10,006 nt of DNA from an uncultured Eubacteriales bacterium (GTDB lineage: Bacteria > Bacillota_A > Clostridia > Christensenellales > Aristaeellaceae). The stretch is from assembly GCA_900313545.1 (NCBI GenBank), contig OMRS01000333.1, positions 1-10,006 on the forward strand, in the 5' to 3' direction. Made by a program: the position numbers and the translations under genes. Positions 1-6,057 of this stretch are shown one piece after another. The notes beneath the pieces were generated by a model. That model saw nothing but the letters and a program-made list of their open reading frames with translations. It ran no database searches and had not been told where the DNA came from. Positions within the stretch are counted from its first letter, which is position 1; each line of letters starts with the position of its first letter.

Positions 1-555
1 ATTATCGATGGGAATGACCTTCTCAGCATCCCCCCGGCTGTGGCGCTTGCGGGGGTCCGCCTGGCGCTGTTCATTGCCTTCATAGCCGTCATAGAAAACC
101 GGAACGTCCTTGTTATGCTGATCGATGATCAGATGCTCTTCCCCGGGCACCTCCTCCGCAGGCTCGGTTTCCGACACTTCCATCTCCACAAGAGGCATTC
201 CAGGGTCTCCAGGTTCAGGAAGAGGTTCCAGCACTTCCGCAGTTTTGAGCGTGTGGCTGACCTGTGCTGCCTGCTGGCGAAATCTGCGCAGGCGGTGGGC
301 GCCTTCCTCCCTGCGCTGGATCAGTTCCTCAATCTCCTCGGAGACGGTGGGATGCTGAGGCGGCGGCGTCTTTTCTGCATCTTCCAGCGTATCCTTATCA
401 TTGAAACTGGTAATCTGCAGATAAGGCTTCTTTTTGTGCAGATCCGCCTCCCAGTCCGCCTCCGCGAGGGGATCCGCCTTGGGCAGTTCCGTTCCGCACC
501 GGTTGCATTTGGGAAGATATGCCTGGTTCCATGCGCCGCATTTGGGACATTTCAT
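1..555 (-). CDS. N-terminal zinc-ribbon protein, partial (C-terminus beyond the left edge)
   Basis: Reading the minus strand from an ATG at 555 gives 185 uninterrupted codons that run off the left edge. The protein opens with MKCPKCGAWNQ and has two CxxC knuckles (C3/C6 and C17/C20), the pattern of a short treble-clef or rubredoxin-like zinc ribbon. After about residue 30 the composition becomes charged and acidic and looks like a disordered or linker region, with a possible helix around residues 70-95 (EEIEELIQRREEGAHRLRRF). No membrane segment is seen in the visible part. The frame stays open upstream to another ATG at 690, but that codon lies inside the predicted promoter, so 555 is preferred. 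A GAGGA element sits about 19 nt upstream, which is unusually far for a Shine-Dalgarno site, so initiation may be weak or the start slightly wrong. Function is unknown. Family identity beyond 'zinc ribbon' cannot be given without the C-terminus. Confidence 0.8.
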   Translation of the reverse strand, partial: MKCPKCGAWNQAYLPKCNRCGTELPKADPLAEADWEADLHKKKPYLQITSFNDKDTLEDAEKTPPPQHPTVSEEIEELIQRREEGAHRLRRFRQQAAQVSHTLKTAEVLEPLPEPGDPGMPLVEMEVSETEPAEEVPGEEHLIIDQHNKDVPVFYDGYEGNEQRQADPRKRHSRGDAEKVIPIDN

Positions 556-680
556 TATTTTATATCCGGCGAATTCCTCTGACTGTACGGGAATCTTCGC
601 CCCGCAGACCGCGGTCCTTCTGTGAATCGACTTGATTGACAGGGCACAGGGCTTCCTGGGCCGAGCGCACCTGTATGCGA

Positions 681-709
681 AGTGTAACATATCCGGATAG
701 TTCCGTCAA
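681..709 (-). promoter_or_regulatory. Sigma-A-type promoter for the zinc-ribbon gene
   Basis: On the minus strand the -35 is TTGACG (704-709), five of six matches to consensus. A 17-nt spacer leads to the -10 TACACT (681-686), which is preceded by TGT and so forms an extended -10. Transcription would start near 674, giving a leader of about 118 nt before the ATG at 555. A perfect palindrome, TATCCGGATA, lies inside the spacer at 690-699 and could bind a regulator, although it may be chance. Confidence 0.65.
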
Positions 710-913
710 AAACGGATGGTTCCCGCCCATGCCTGACACGGCTGAGAATGCACAAGCAGACCTCCGTGCTGACACCCCGGTCCGTTTGTTTATCCGGCTT
801 GTGGTCAGCGCACCTGCGCATCACCCGGGGCACCGGGCCTGATTCTGATCCGGAGTGCCGCGATGCCTGTACAGGCGCACCTCTTCACCCTGTTCCTTCC
901 ACTGTCCGCGGTC

Positions 914-943
914 TTGTTCTTCTCCGTGTTCCTGTGTTAAAAT
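914..943 (+). promoter_or_regulatory. Extended -10 promoter for the membrane protein / nifS / thiI operon
   Basis: The -10 TAAAAT (938-943) is preceded by TGT, forming an extended -10. An 18-nt spacer separates it from a weak -35 (TTGTTC, 914-919). The predicted start of transcription near 950 is only about 24 nt before the ATG at 974. A strong GGAAGGAGA ribosome binding site lies between them at 957-965. Confidence 0.55.
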
Positions 944-973
944 ACCCCCTGATAATGGAAGGAGAGTCTGCGT

Positions 974-1531
974 ATGGATAACCGGTTCCGTTCGGTTCTG
1001 CAGGATGATTTCAAGGAAGACATCGTCTGCAGCCGTTCCACAACCCTGTCAAACATCATGTACATCCTCTGCTGGATATTTATCGTCCTGCTGGCTGTCT
1101 ATGCCTTTCTGGGGCTACAGATTCTGATGATCAGCTTCAGCCTGCCCAACCTGCTCACCCTCCTGCTCAGCGCCGGAGCCGCCGTTGCCCTGTTCTTCTT
1201 CAAGGACTATCTGAAGATCGAATATGAGTACACCTTCACCAACGGAAATCTGGACTTTGCCAAGGTGATGCGTTCAGCCCGCAGGAAGGAACTGGGAAGC
1301 ATGAACGTCAAAAAGCTCACCGCCTGCGGGCATGTGGCCCATGAAAGCTTTCAGACGTACATCTCCATGAAGGATCTTGTCCGAAGGAACTGGTTTCTCA
1401 ACCGGGACGGCAACCTGTTCTACCTGTATTACATCCGTGACAACCGCAAGCACATCATCATCATCGAGCCCAGCGAAGAAATGGTGGCGCTCATCCGCAA
1501 GACCGTGGATCCCGGGGTCTACAAGGGGTGA
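974..1531 (+). CDS. Two-helix membrane protein of unknown function (possibly DUF6106-like)
   Basis: The product is 185 aa and its start is fixed by GGAAGGAGA at 957-965. Residues about 27-50 and 56-77 are hydrophobic and form a probable helical hairpin, with short cytoplasmic-type basic/acidic flanks. The remaining roughly 108 residues are soluble. They begin with an EYEYTFTNGNLDF stretch and end in a beta-rich segment (LFYLYYIRDN, HIIIIEPSEEM), reminiscent of small PH-like or YcxB-like modules attached to a membrane hairpin. From memory it resembles the uncharacterised Firmicutes family DUF6106, but that assignment is tentative. The stop codon is 3 nt before the cysteine desulfurase start, and the desulfurase ribosome binding site lies inside this gene, so the two are co-transcribed and probably translationally coupled. 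No catalytic motif is visible. Confidence 0.85.
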   Translation: MDNRFRSVLQDDFKEDIVCSRSTTLSNIMYILCWIFIVLLAVYAFLGLQILMISFSLPNLLTLLLSAGAAVALFFFKDYLKIEYEYTFTNGNLDFAKVMRSARRKELGSMNVKKLTACGHVAHESFQTYISMKDLVRRNWFLNRDGNLFYLYYIRDNRKHIIIIEPSEEMVALIRKTVDPGVYKG

Positions 1532-1534
1532 ACC

Positions 1535-2695
1535 ATGGATCTCATTTATCTGGATAACAGCGCCACCACACGTCCCTTTGACGAGGTGATCGGGAAGATG
1601 GCCTCCTGCATGCGGGATGCGTATTTCAATCCCAGTGCCGCCTACGCCCAGGCCCTTCACCTTGAAAAGGAGGTTGCCTCCGTACGCAGGATGCTTCTTC
1701 AATGCACGCACGCGACGGAGGGCACCGTGGTCTTCACCTCCGGCGGCACGGAGGGGGACAATCTGGCCATCCGGGGGACACTTGCGCGTGTGCACGGCGC
1801 CTGCAACGTGGTGGTCAGCCCTCTGGAGCACCCTGCGGTGACCCGGACCCTCCAGGACCTGGAAGGTCCGCAGTGCGAAATCCGATGGATGAAGGTGGAC
1901 GGGGAGGGGCGTATCAACCTTGCACACCTTGAAAGCCTGCTGGATGCACAGACGGCACTGGTGATCTGCATGCACGTCAGCAATGAGACCGGCACCATCC
2001 AGCCACTGCGGGAGCTTTCGGCCCTGGTACGCACCCTTGCGCCCGGCGCCCGCATTCTGGTGGATGGCGTACAGGGGTTTTTGCACGTCCCCTTCTCCCT
2101 GACCGAGGACGGCATCGATTTTTACACCGTCAGCGCCCACAAGGTGCATGGACCAAAGGGGACCGGCGCTCTGGTCATGGCAAAGGGGATTTCTCCAGTC
2201 CCGCAGCTCACCGGCGGGGGGCAGGAGGGAGGACTGCGCTCCGGCACGGTGGATGCCCCGTCCCTGCTTGGCTTCGGGTGTGCCATGGCGCGCCTGCGGG
2301 AGATTCCCGCACATGCGCATGCCCTGCGGGAGATGAAACTGCGTCTGTGGGAGCAGCTCCGGGAGACCCCGGGGATCCGGGTCAACGGCCCTGATCCCGC
2401 CGATCCGGAGAAAAGCGCGCCGCACATCCTCTCCCTGCGTTTTGACGGTGTCCGCGGAGAGGTCATGCGCAACGCTCTGGAAGGGGAAGGCATCCTGTCT
2501 TCAACAGGTTCCGCCTGCTCCTCCCACCGTCAGAAGGTCAGCCCGGTGCTGACCGCCATGGGCCTTGACCGTGAGGCTGCCGACGGCACGGTGCGCATCA
2601 GCCTCGGAGCCCTGAATACCCCCGACGAAATGGACCTCGCCGCCCGGAGCATCCTCCGGTGCTACGGGATGCTGCGCCGGTACAGGAGGAGATAA
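1535..2695 (+). CDS. Cysteine desulfurase, NifS/IscS-type (class V aminotransferase fold)
   Basis: This 386-aa PLP enzyme removes sulfur from L-cysteine to give alanine and an enzyme-bound persulfide. Visible landmarks in order are YLDNSATTRP (5-14), FTSGGTEGDN (67-76, phosphate binding), EHPA with H99 stacking on PLP, SNETG (149-153), VDGVQ with D177, SAHKVHGPKG with the Schiff-base lysine K203, GGGQEGGLRSGT (227-238), and SSTGSACSSH with the catalytic C328. The length is normal for the family, and all expected active-site residues are present. AAGGGG just upstream of the ATG at 1535 is the ribosome binding site. The thiI start lies 1 nt after the stop codon. That arrangement matches the dedicated NifZ-ThiI pairs described in Bacillus, so the likely acceptor is ThiI and the product 4-thiouridine in tRNA rather than general Fe-S assembly. 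The acceptor is inferred from context. No IscU/SufU scaffold gene is seen nearby. Confidence 0.95.
   Translation: MDLIYLDNSATTRPFDEVIGKMASCMRDAYFNPSAAYAQALHLEKEVASVRRMLLQCTHATEGTVVFTSGGTEGDNLAIRGTLARVHGACNVVVSPLEHPAVTRTLQDLEGPQCEIRWMKVDGEGRINLAHLESLLDAQTALVICMHVSNETGTIQPLRELSALVRTLAPGARILVDGVQGFLHVPFSLTEDGIDFYTVSAHKVHGPKGTGALVMAKGISPVPQLTGGGQEGGLRSGTVDAPSLLGFGCAMARLREIPAHAHALREMKLRLWEQLRETPGIRVNGPDPADPEKSAPHILSLRFDGVRGEVMRNALEGEGILSSTGSACSSHRQKVSPVLTAMGLDREAADGTVRISLGALNTPDEMDLAARSILRCYGMLRRYRRR
2684..2690 (+). promoter_or_regulatory. Ribosome binding site fixing a TTG start for thiI
   Basis: AGGAGGA ends 6 nt before the TTG at 2697. It lies inside the last codons of the desulfurase gene. 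The TTG start gives the expected ThiI N-terminus (MRNVLLLRYGEVFLKG), so a TTG initiation codon is well supported here. Confidence 0.85.
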
Positions 2696-2696
2696 A

Positions 2697-3878
2697 TTGC
2701 GAAATGTGCTGCTTTTGCGCTACGGGGAGGTCTTCCTGAAGGGACAGAACCGCCCCTATTTCATGCGCAAGCTGATTGACCATGTCCGTACTGCGGTGAT
2801 GCCCATGGACGGACATGTCTGGTTTTCAGAGGGACGGATTTATGTTTCCGGCTACGCTCCGGATCGGGAAAAGGACTGCATCGACCGGGTCAGCCGGGTC
2901 TTTGGCATCCATTCCGTTTCTCCCGCAGTGGAAATGGACAAAACGGACTTTTCCGCCATCTGCGCGCAGGCCGCTCAGATGATGCACGGCCGCACCGGTT
3001 CCTTCAAGGTGCTCGCCAAGCGCTCTGACAAGCATTATCCGCTGACATCACCGCAGATCGCCAGGGAGGCGGGGCACGTGATCCTGCAGAATAACCCGCT
3101 CCTGCAGGTGGATGTGGTCCATCCCGCCCATGAGATCACCATCGAGATCCGGGATTTCGCCTATCTGTCCGTGGATCGGATTATGGCTGCCGGGGGGATG
3201 CCCATGGGGACCAACGGCAAGGCCTGTCTTCTGCTTTCCGGGGGCATCGATTCCCCTGTGGCCGGGTACATGATCGGCAAGCGGGGAGTGGAACTGTGCT
3301 GTGTGCATTATCATTCCTTCCCGTACACCAGTGAACGTGCCAAAGAGAAGGTCCTCTCCCTGGCAGAGCATCTGAGCCAGTACTGCGGGGAAATCCGGGT
3401 ACACGTGGTTCCCTTTACCGAGATCCAGATGCAGATCCACGAAAAGTGCCACGAGAATTATACAACCCTGATCATGCGGCGCTTCATGATGCGCATTGCG
3501 GAGCTCATTGCCCGCAAGGAGGATGCCGCGGCCCTTGTGACCGGCGAATCCATCGGGCAGGTGGCCTCCCAGACCATGCAGGCACTCAGCTGTACCGATG
3601 AAGTGGTCCAGATGCCGGTTTTCCGTCCGCTCATCGGCATGGACAAGAGCGAGATCATCGGAATCGCCGAAAAAATTGGAACTTTCGAGACCTCATCCCT
3701 GCCATATGAGGACTGCTGCACGGTCTTCACGCCCCGTCATCCGGCAACCCATCCCCGCAGGGATGTGATCGCCCAGTCGGAATCCCGTCTGGACGGGGAA
3801 TCTCTGATTGCCGCGGCACTCGCGGGAACGGAAGTGGTGACCCTGCCCGCACGCCGGGAGGAACATACGGACAGATAG
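2697..3878 (+). CDS. thiI: tRNA 4-thiouridine synthase ThiI, short form without rhodanese domain
   Basis: The 393-aa product adenylates U8 of tRNA and installs sulfur to make 4-thiouridine. In many bacteria it also serves thiazole synthesis. The N-terminal ferredoxin-like segment (RYGEVFLKGQNR, 8-19) is followed by a THUMP domain at about 60-165. The PP-loop ATPase domain starts at SGGIDSP (181-187), continues through YHSFPYTSERAKEKV (205-219) and TGESIGQVASQT (282-293), and ends near the EDCC pair (338-341, TVFTPRHPATHP following). The protein stops soon after this, so the C-terminal rhodanese domain of the E. coli enzyme is absent. Short forms of this kind take sulfur directly from a partner desulfurase, which matches the gene immediately upstream. 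The start codon is TTG with a strong ribosome binding site. No intrinsic terminator with a T-tract is seen after the stop, and a separate promoter for the next gene begins 4 nt downstream. Confidence 0.95.
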   Translation: MRNVLLLRYGEVFLKGQNRPYFMRKLIDHVRTAVMPMDGHVWFSEGRIYVSGYAPDREKDCIDRVSRVFGIHSVSPAVEMDKTDFSAICAQAAQMMHGRTGSFKVLAKRSDKHYPLTSPQIAREAGHVILQNNPLLQVDVVHPAHEITIEIRDFAYLSVDRIMAAGGMPMGTNGKACLLLSGGIDSPVAGYMIGKRGVELCCVHYHSFPYTSERAKEKVLSLAEHLSQYCGEIRVHVVPFTEIQMQIHEKCHENYTTLIMRRFMMRIAELIARKEDAAALVTGESIGQVASQTMQALSCTDEVVQMPVFRPLIGMDKSEIIGIAEKIGTFETSSLPYEDCCTVFTPRHPATHPRRDVIAQSESRLDGESLIAAALAGTEVVTLPARREEHTDR

Positions 3879-3881
3879 TCA

Positions 3882-3910
3882 TTGTTTACGCCGGTAAAAT
3901 CTGTTATACT
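3882..3910 (+). promoter_or_regulatory. Extended -10 promoter for the Asp23/AmaP pair
   Basis: TTGTTT (3882-3887) and TATACT (3905-3910) are separated by 17 nt, and TGT directly precedes the -10. It lies just after the thiI stop codon. A start near 3917 would give a leader of about 105 nt before the GTG at 4022. I see no sigma-B-type element, so if the pair is stress induced the signal is not obvious here. Confidence 0.7.
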
Positions 3911-3942
3911 GGCCATAATGGGAACAGCATGATTTCACGCCC

Positions 3943-3988
3943 GGCGCTCATGCGCCCCGGTCCTCTCTCCGGGTGCCGCAGGGAGGAC
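3943..3988 (+). other. Two tandem hairpins in the leader of the Asp23-like gene
   Basis: Hairpin one has the 5-bp stem GGCGC/GCGCC around a TCAT loop (3943-3956). Hairpin two pairs GTCCTCTCT (3960-3968) with AGGGAGGAC (3980-3988) in a 9-bp stem that includes one G-U pair and closes an 11-nt loop. Neither is followed by a T-run, so they are not classical terminators. They lie between the predicted transcription start and the ribosome binding site, so they could stabilise the transcript or modulate translation. The AGGGAGG in the second stem resembles a Shine-Dalgarno sequence, but it is not near a start codon. Confidence 0.5.
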
Positions 3989-4021
3989 GGCCCGGGAGGA
4001 TTCTAACAGGAGGTGTTCACT

Positions 4022-4582
4022 GTGAGTGACAACATGAATGAAATGCAGGACCGGTATGAAGGTCAGATCAGCTATGCCAACGAGGTTATCACCACCATCG
4101 TGTCCGTGGCGACCAAGGAAGTCGAGGGCATATCCGGAATTGCCGGGTCCGGCAATTCGCTGACAGGCATCATCGTCGGCAAGGGAAAGGGGCGCGCCCC
4201 CAAGGGCGTCAAGGTGGACGTCAACGGTGACAGCGTCAGCGTGGATGTCAGCGTCACCGTGGATTACGGCATCCCCATCCAGAAAGTGGGCAGGAGCTGC
4301 CAGGAGAACATCCGCAAATCCATTGAGACCATGACCGGTCTGCACGTGGAAAAAGTCGACCTGCATGTGGTGGGCGTGAGCTTCGAGAAGGAAAACCAGG
4401 AACTGCAGCAGGGCCAGAAGCTCGCTCTGGACATCAAGGCGGATGAAGCCGTCAGTGCGGACCCCGAAAAGACGTCTGCCGAGGACGCCACGCCCAACGT
4501 GGAACCCGTCTGGGAGGAAGAGGAGGAAGAGGACGATCTGCCGGATTCAGAGGAAGATGATCTGGATCTGACGCAGGAATAA
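4022..4582 (+). CDS. Asp23/Gls24 family envelope stress response protein
   Basis: AGGAGG at 4008-4013 lies 8 nt before a GTG at 4022, which gives a 186-aa product. An in-frame GTG at 4013 overlaps the ribosome binding site and is rejected. Residues about 12-122 match the Asp23 family: ISYANEVITTIVSVATKEVEGISGI, then a glycine/lysine-rich turn (VGKGKGRAPKGV), then VDVSVTVDYGIPIQKVGRSCQENIRKSIETMTGLHVEKVDLHVVGV. The last about 60 residues form a strongly acidic low-complexity tail (a run of six glutamates, then several Asp/Glu clusters), which is longer than the domain needs. In Staphylococcus the family member is a soluble, abundant protein tethered to the membrane by AmaP and linked to alkaline and cell-wall stress. 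The AmaP-like gene lies 25 nt downstream. Cellular role is inferred from family and neighbour. Confidence 0.9.
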   Translation: MSDNMNEMQDRYEGQISYANEVITTIVSVATKEVEGISGIAGSGNSLTGIIVGKGKGRAPKGVKVDVNGDSVSVDVSVTVDYGIPIQKVGRSCQENIRKSIETMTGLHVEKVDLHVVGVSFEKENQELQQGQKLALDIKADEAVSADPEKTSAEDATPNVEPVWEEEEEEDDLPDSEEDDLDLTQE

Positions 4583-4607
4583 ACCGACCCTGAAGGAGGA
4601 CTGACCC

Positions 4608-5309
4608 ATGAAGCATCCTGTATTTGACCGGTTTCTTATTCTGGTCTGCGCACTGCTTTCCCTGTGCGGTGCGGTCGTCGCGGCCCTGATTTTTACCGGC
4701 AAGCTGCCGGTCTCCACCCTGATGGAGTTCCTTCAGCGGCTCAACCCGGAGAATTTGAAAATCCGCATCGCCCTGATCGCGACGGCGGTGGTGCTGCTCC
4801 TGTTTGCCATTCTGCTCTTTATGGTGCTGCTCCCCGCCAGGAAAAAGAAATCCAGTTCCTTCGCCGTACAGCAGAATGAAAACGGCGTGGTCCGCATTTC
4901 ACTCAAGGCGTTGGAGAACCTGGTCCAGAAGTGCATGGACCGGCACGGGGAAATCAAGGTGCTGACCTCCACACTCACCAGCGACGAGGAATCCATCCGC
5001 GTGGATGTCCACATCGCCCTTCAGTCCGACATCAGCATGCCGCTGGCCATCTCCGCACTTCAGAAACAAATCAAGCGCTACATCGAAGCCTGTTCCGGCG
5101 TGGCGGTGGCAGAGGTCCGCGTCTTTGTGGACAGCACCATTCCTGCCACACCCAATACGCCCAATTCACCCTACGCGATTCCCCAGTCCCTGCTGGGATT
5201 TGCTTCTGAGCCCACCCTGCATGCCCCCAAAATCGCCCAGACTCCGGATTACATGGTGACGGACGCGCCTGCAGTGGAGGCAAAGATGCCTTCTTCCTCA
5301 GAGTCCTGA
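4608..5309 (+). CDS. amaP: AmaP-like membrane anchor protein for the Asp23 homologue
   Basis: The product is 233 aa, and AAGGAGGA (4593-4600) sits 7 nt before the ATG. Two hydrophobic helices at about 8-30 and 52-75 form a hairpin that ends in a basic stop-transfer cluster (ARKKKSSS). Residues about 88-172 form a soluble domain resembling a reduced Asp23 fold (GVVRISLKALENLVQKC, IRVDVHIALQSDISMPLAISALQKQIKRYIEACSGV, VAEVRVFVD). This is the architecture of alkaline shock response membrane anchor proteins, which tether Asp23 to the membrane. The final roughly 60 residues (TIPATPNTPNSPYAIPQ onward) are proline/serine-rich and probably unstructured, an extension beyond the usual domain. Partner and role are inferred from the adjacent Asp23-family gene. 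The symbol is used by homology of architecture, so moderate certainty. Confidence 0.82.
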   Translation: MKHPVFDRFLILVCALLSLCGAVVAALIFTGKLPVSTLMEFLQRLNPENLKIRIALIATAVVLLLFAILLFMVLLPARKKKSSSFAVQQNENGVVRISLKALENLVQKCMDRHGEIKVLTSTLTSDEESIRVDVHIALQSDISMPLAISALQKQIKRYIEACSGVAVAEVRVFVDSTIPATPNTPNSPYAIPQSLLGFASEPTLHAPKIAQTPDYMVTDAPAVEAKMPSSSES

Positions 5310-5387
5310 CTTACGGGAAAAGAAGTATTTCCAAACCTTCCTGAGCCGCATCTTCACGGTGGATACGGTTTCCTGCACGCTCTTTGA

Positions 5388-5424
5388 TCAGCCGCGGGGC
5401 CGCTCCCTGCGGTCCCGCGGCTGA
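5388..5424. other. Very stable GC-rich hairpin in the amaP-nusB gap
   Basis: Arms 5388-5403 and 5409-5424 pair over 16 bp (TCAGCCGCGGG with CCCGCGGCTGA at the base), with one G-U pair and a TCCCT loop. Neither flank carries the T-run expected of an intrinsic terminator (CATCATCTG follows on the plus strand). It could be an RNA processing or stability element at the end of the amaP transcript, a transcription attenuator, or a terminator that works without a clear T-tract. The remaining sequence between 5310 and 5559 shows no gene with a start codon and ribosome binding site. Confidence 0.55.
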
Positions 5425-5449
5425 CATCATCTGCCCGACAGCCTCTGAT

Positions 5450-5525
5450 GCGGGGTCTGACCGGCTTTTCTGCAGGCGATGTCCAGGACAAGCGCGGGGT
5501 CTGTCTGCGTCTGGCCAGCTTTTTT
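5450..5525 (+). repeat. Duplicated GCGGGGTCTG / CTGRCCRGCTTTT motif ending in a T-tract
   Basis: GCGGGGTCTG occurs at 5450-5459 and again at 5494-5503. A related pair, CTGACCGGCTTTT near 5456 and CTGGCCAGCTTTT near 5511, matches at 11 of 13 positions. The second copy ends in six T residues (5520-5525), and weak stem pairing is possible upstream of it (CCAG near 5483 with CTGG at 5511). This could be a pair of degenerate terminators or attenuators ahead of nusB, but the stems are poor and the call is weak. Confidence 0.3.
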
Positions 5526-5559
5526 ATACCGTGATTGACAATCAACAAGGGGGACACAG

Positions 5560-6057
5560 GTGAAAAACGCCACAACCAGAGCCCGTGAAGCAGCCATGCA
5601 GCTGCTCTTTGAACAGCTTTTCGGCGGTGACGCCGACGATTCCACCCTCCGGGACCTGATCGAGTATCCGGATTCTGATCTTGCCATGCAGCAGATTCCC
5701 GCCGCCGAAGAGGAGACTTCCTCGGAAGGACTTCGCTACATCCATGAAGTAGTGGCCGGAGTCAGGGAGCACAGCAGCGATATCGATGCAAAGATTGCAG
5801 AAAATCTGCGCGGCTGGACCCTGCGCCGTCTCTCACGGGTGGATTATGCCATACTGCGTCTGGCCGTCTATGAGCTGCTGTATACCGGCCTGCCGGCGGC
5901 CATTGTCATCGACGAGGCCGTAAACCTGTCCAAGAAGTATTCCACAGAACGTTCCGGCGCCTTTGTCAATGGCGTACTGGGCAGCATTCACAGAAAATCC
6001 CTCAGGGCCTCGCCGTCCCAGGAGGGGAGTGAGAAAGGACAGCCGGAGAACGCATGA
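5560..6057 (+). CDS. nusB: Transcription antitermination factor NusB
   Basis: A GTG start at 5560 follows AAGGGGG (5547-5553) by 6 nt and gives 165 aa. The sequence opens with the typical ARE-AAMQLLFEQLF helix (8-21). It then has the family core WTLRRLSRVDYAILRLAVYELLY (86-108) and the C-terminal signature VIDEAVNLSKKYSTERSGAFVNGVL (116-140). NusB pairs with NusE (ribosomal protein S10), binds boxA RNA and supports antitermination during rRNA transcription. The length is slightly above the usual 130-150 aa because of a hydrophilic tail of about 18 residues. The TGA overlaps the next start codon as ATGA, so the next gene is translationally coupled. A perfect 5+1+5 inverted repeat (GATTG-A-CAATC, 5533-5543) lies just ahead of the ribosome binding site and might be regulatory. 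Confidence 0.95.
   Translation: MKNATTRAREAAMQLLFEQLFGGDADDSTLRDLIEYPDSDLAMQQIPAAEEETSSEGLRYIHEVVAGVREHSSDIDAKIAENLRGWTLRRLSRVDYAILRLAVYELLYTGLPAAIVIDEAVNLSKKYSTERSGAFVNGVLGSIHRKSLRASPSQEGSEKGQPENA

Larger units (their letters stand above)
556..973. other. Divergent intergenic region, 418 bp, no convincing gene
   Basis: This stretch separates the minus-strand zinc-ribbon gene from the plus-strand membrane-protein gene. Short open frames occur on both strands, but none has a good ribosome binding site together with protein-like composition. It carries one predicted promoter on each strand. It also contains perfect palindromes at 607-616 (GACCGCGGTC), 690-699 (TATCCGGATA) and 865-876 (GCCTGTACAGGC). 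The 8-mer GCGCACCT occurs three times (665-672, 808-815, 875-882). A near copy of the first palindrome, GTCCGCGGTC, lies at 904-913, directly against the -35 of the plus-strand promoter. I recognise no known structured RNA here. Regulatory roles for these elements are inference. Confidence 0.6.

Noticed and set aside
40..582. Plus-strand open frame of 180 codons at the left edge
   Set aside because: It is the antisense shadow of the zinc-ribbon gene. The minus strand has the CxxC motifs and sensible acidic composition, while the plus frame is Arg/Phe/Leu-rich without a ribosome binding site.
850..930. Possible signal recognition particle or other housekeeping RNA in the divergent region
   Set aside because: The GGAAGGAA string on the minus strand recalls the SRP RNA tip, but the rest of the conserved loop and the pairing stem are missing.
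2293..2334. Direct repeat CCTGCGGGAGAT twice within the desulfurase gene
   Set aside because: It encodes two LRE tripeptides in a helical region. Codon bias explains it, and there is no sign of a mobile or unstable repeat.
1274..2425. Minus-strand open frame of 383 codons
   Set aside because: It lies opposite the cysteine desulfurase, whose full set of motifs is intact. Long antisense frames are expected in GC-rich coding DNA.
5535..5540. Consensus -35 hexamer TTGACA just before nusB
   Set aside because: A -10 at proper spacing would fall on the nusB start codon. The hexamer is better explained as part of the inverted repeat at 5533-5543. A possible -10 at 5525-5530 (TATACC) has no acceptable -35.
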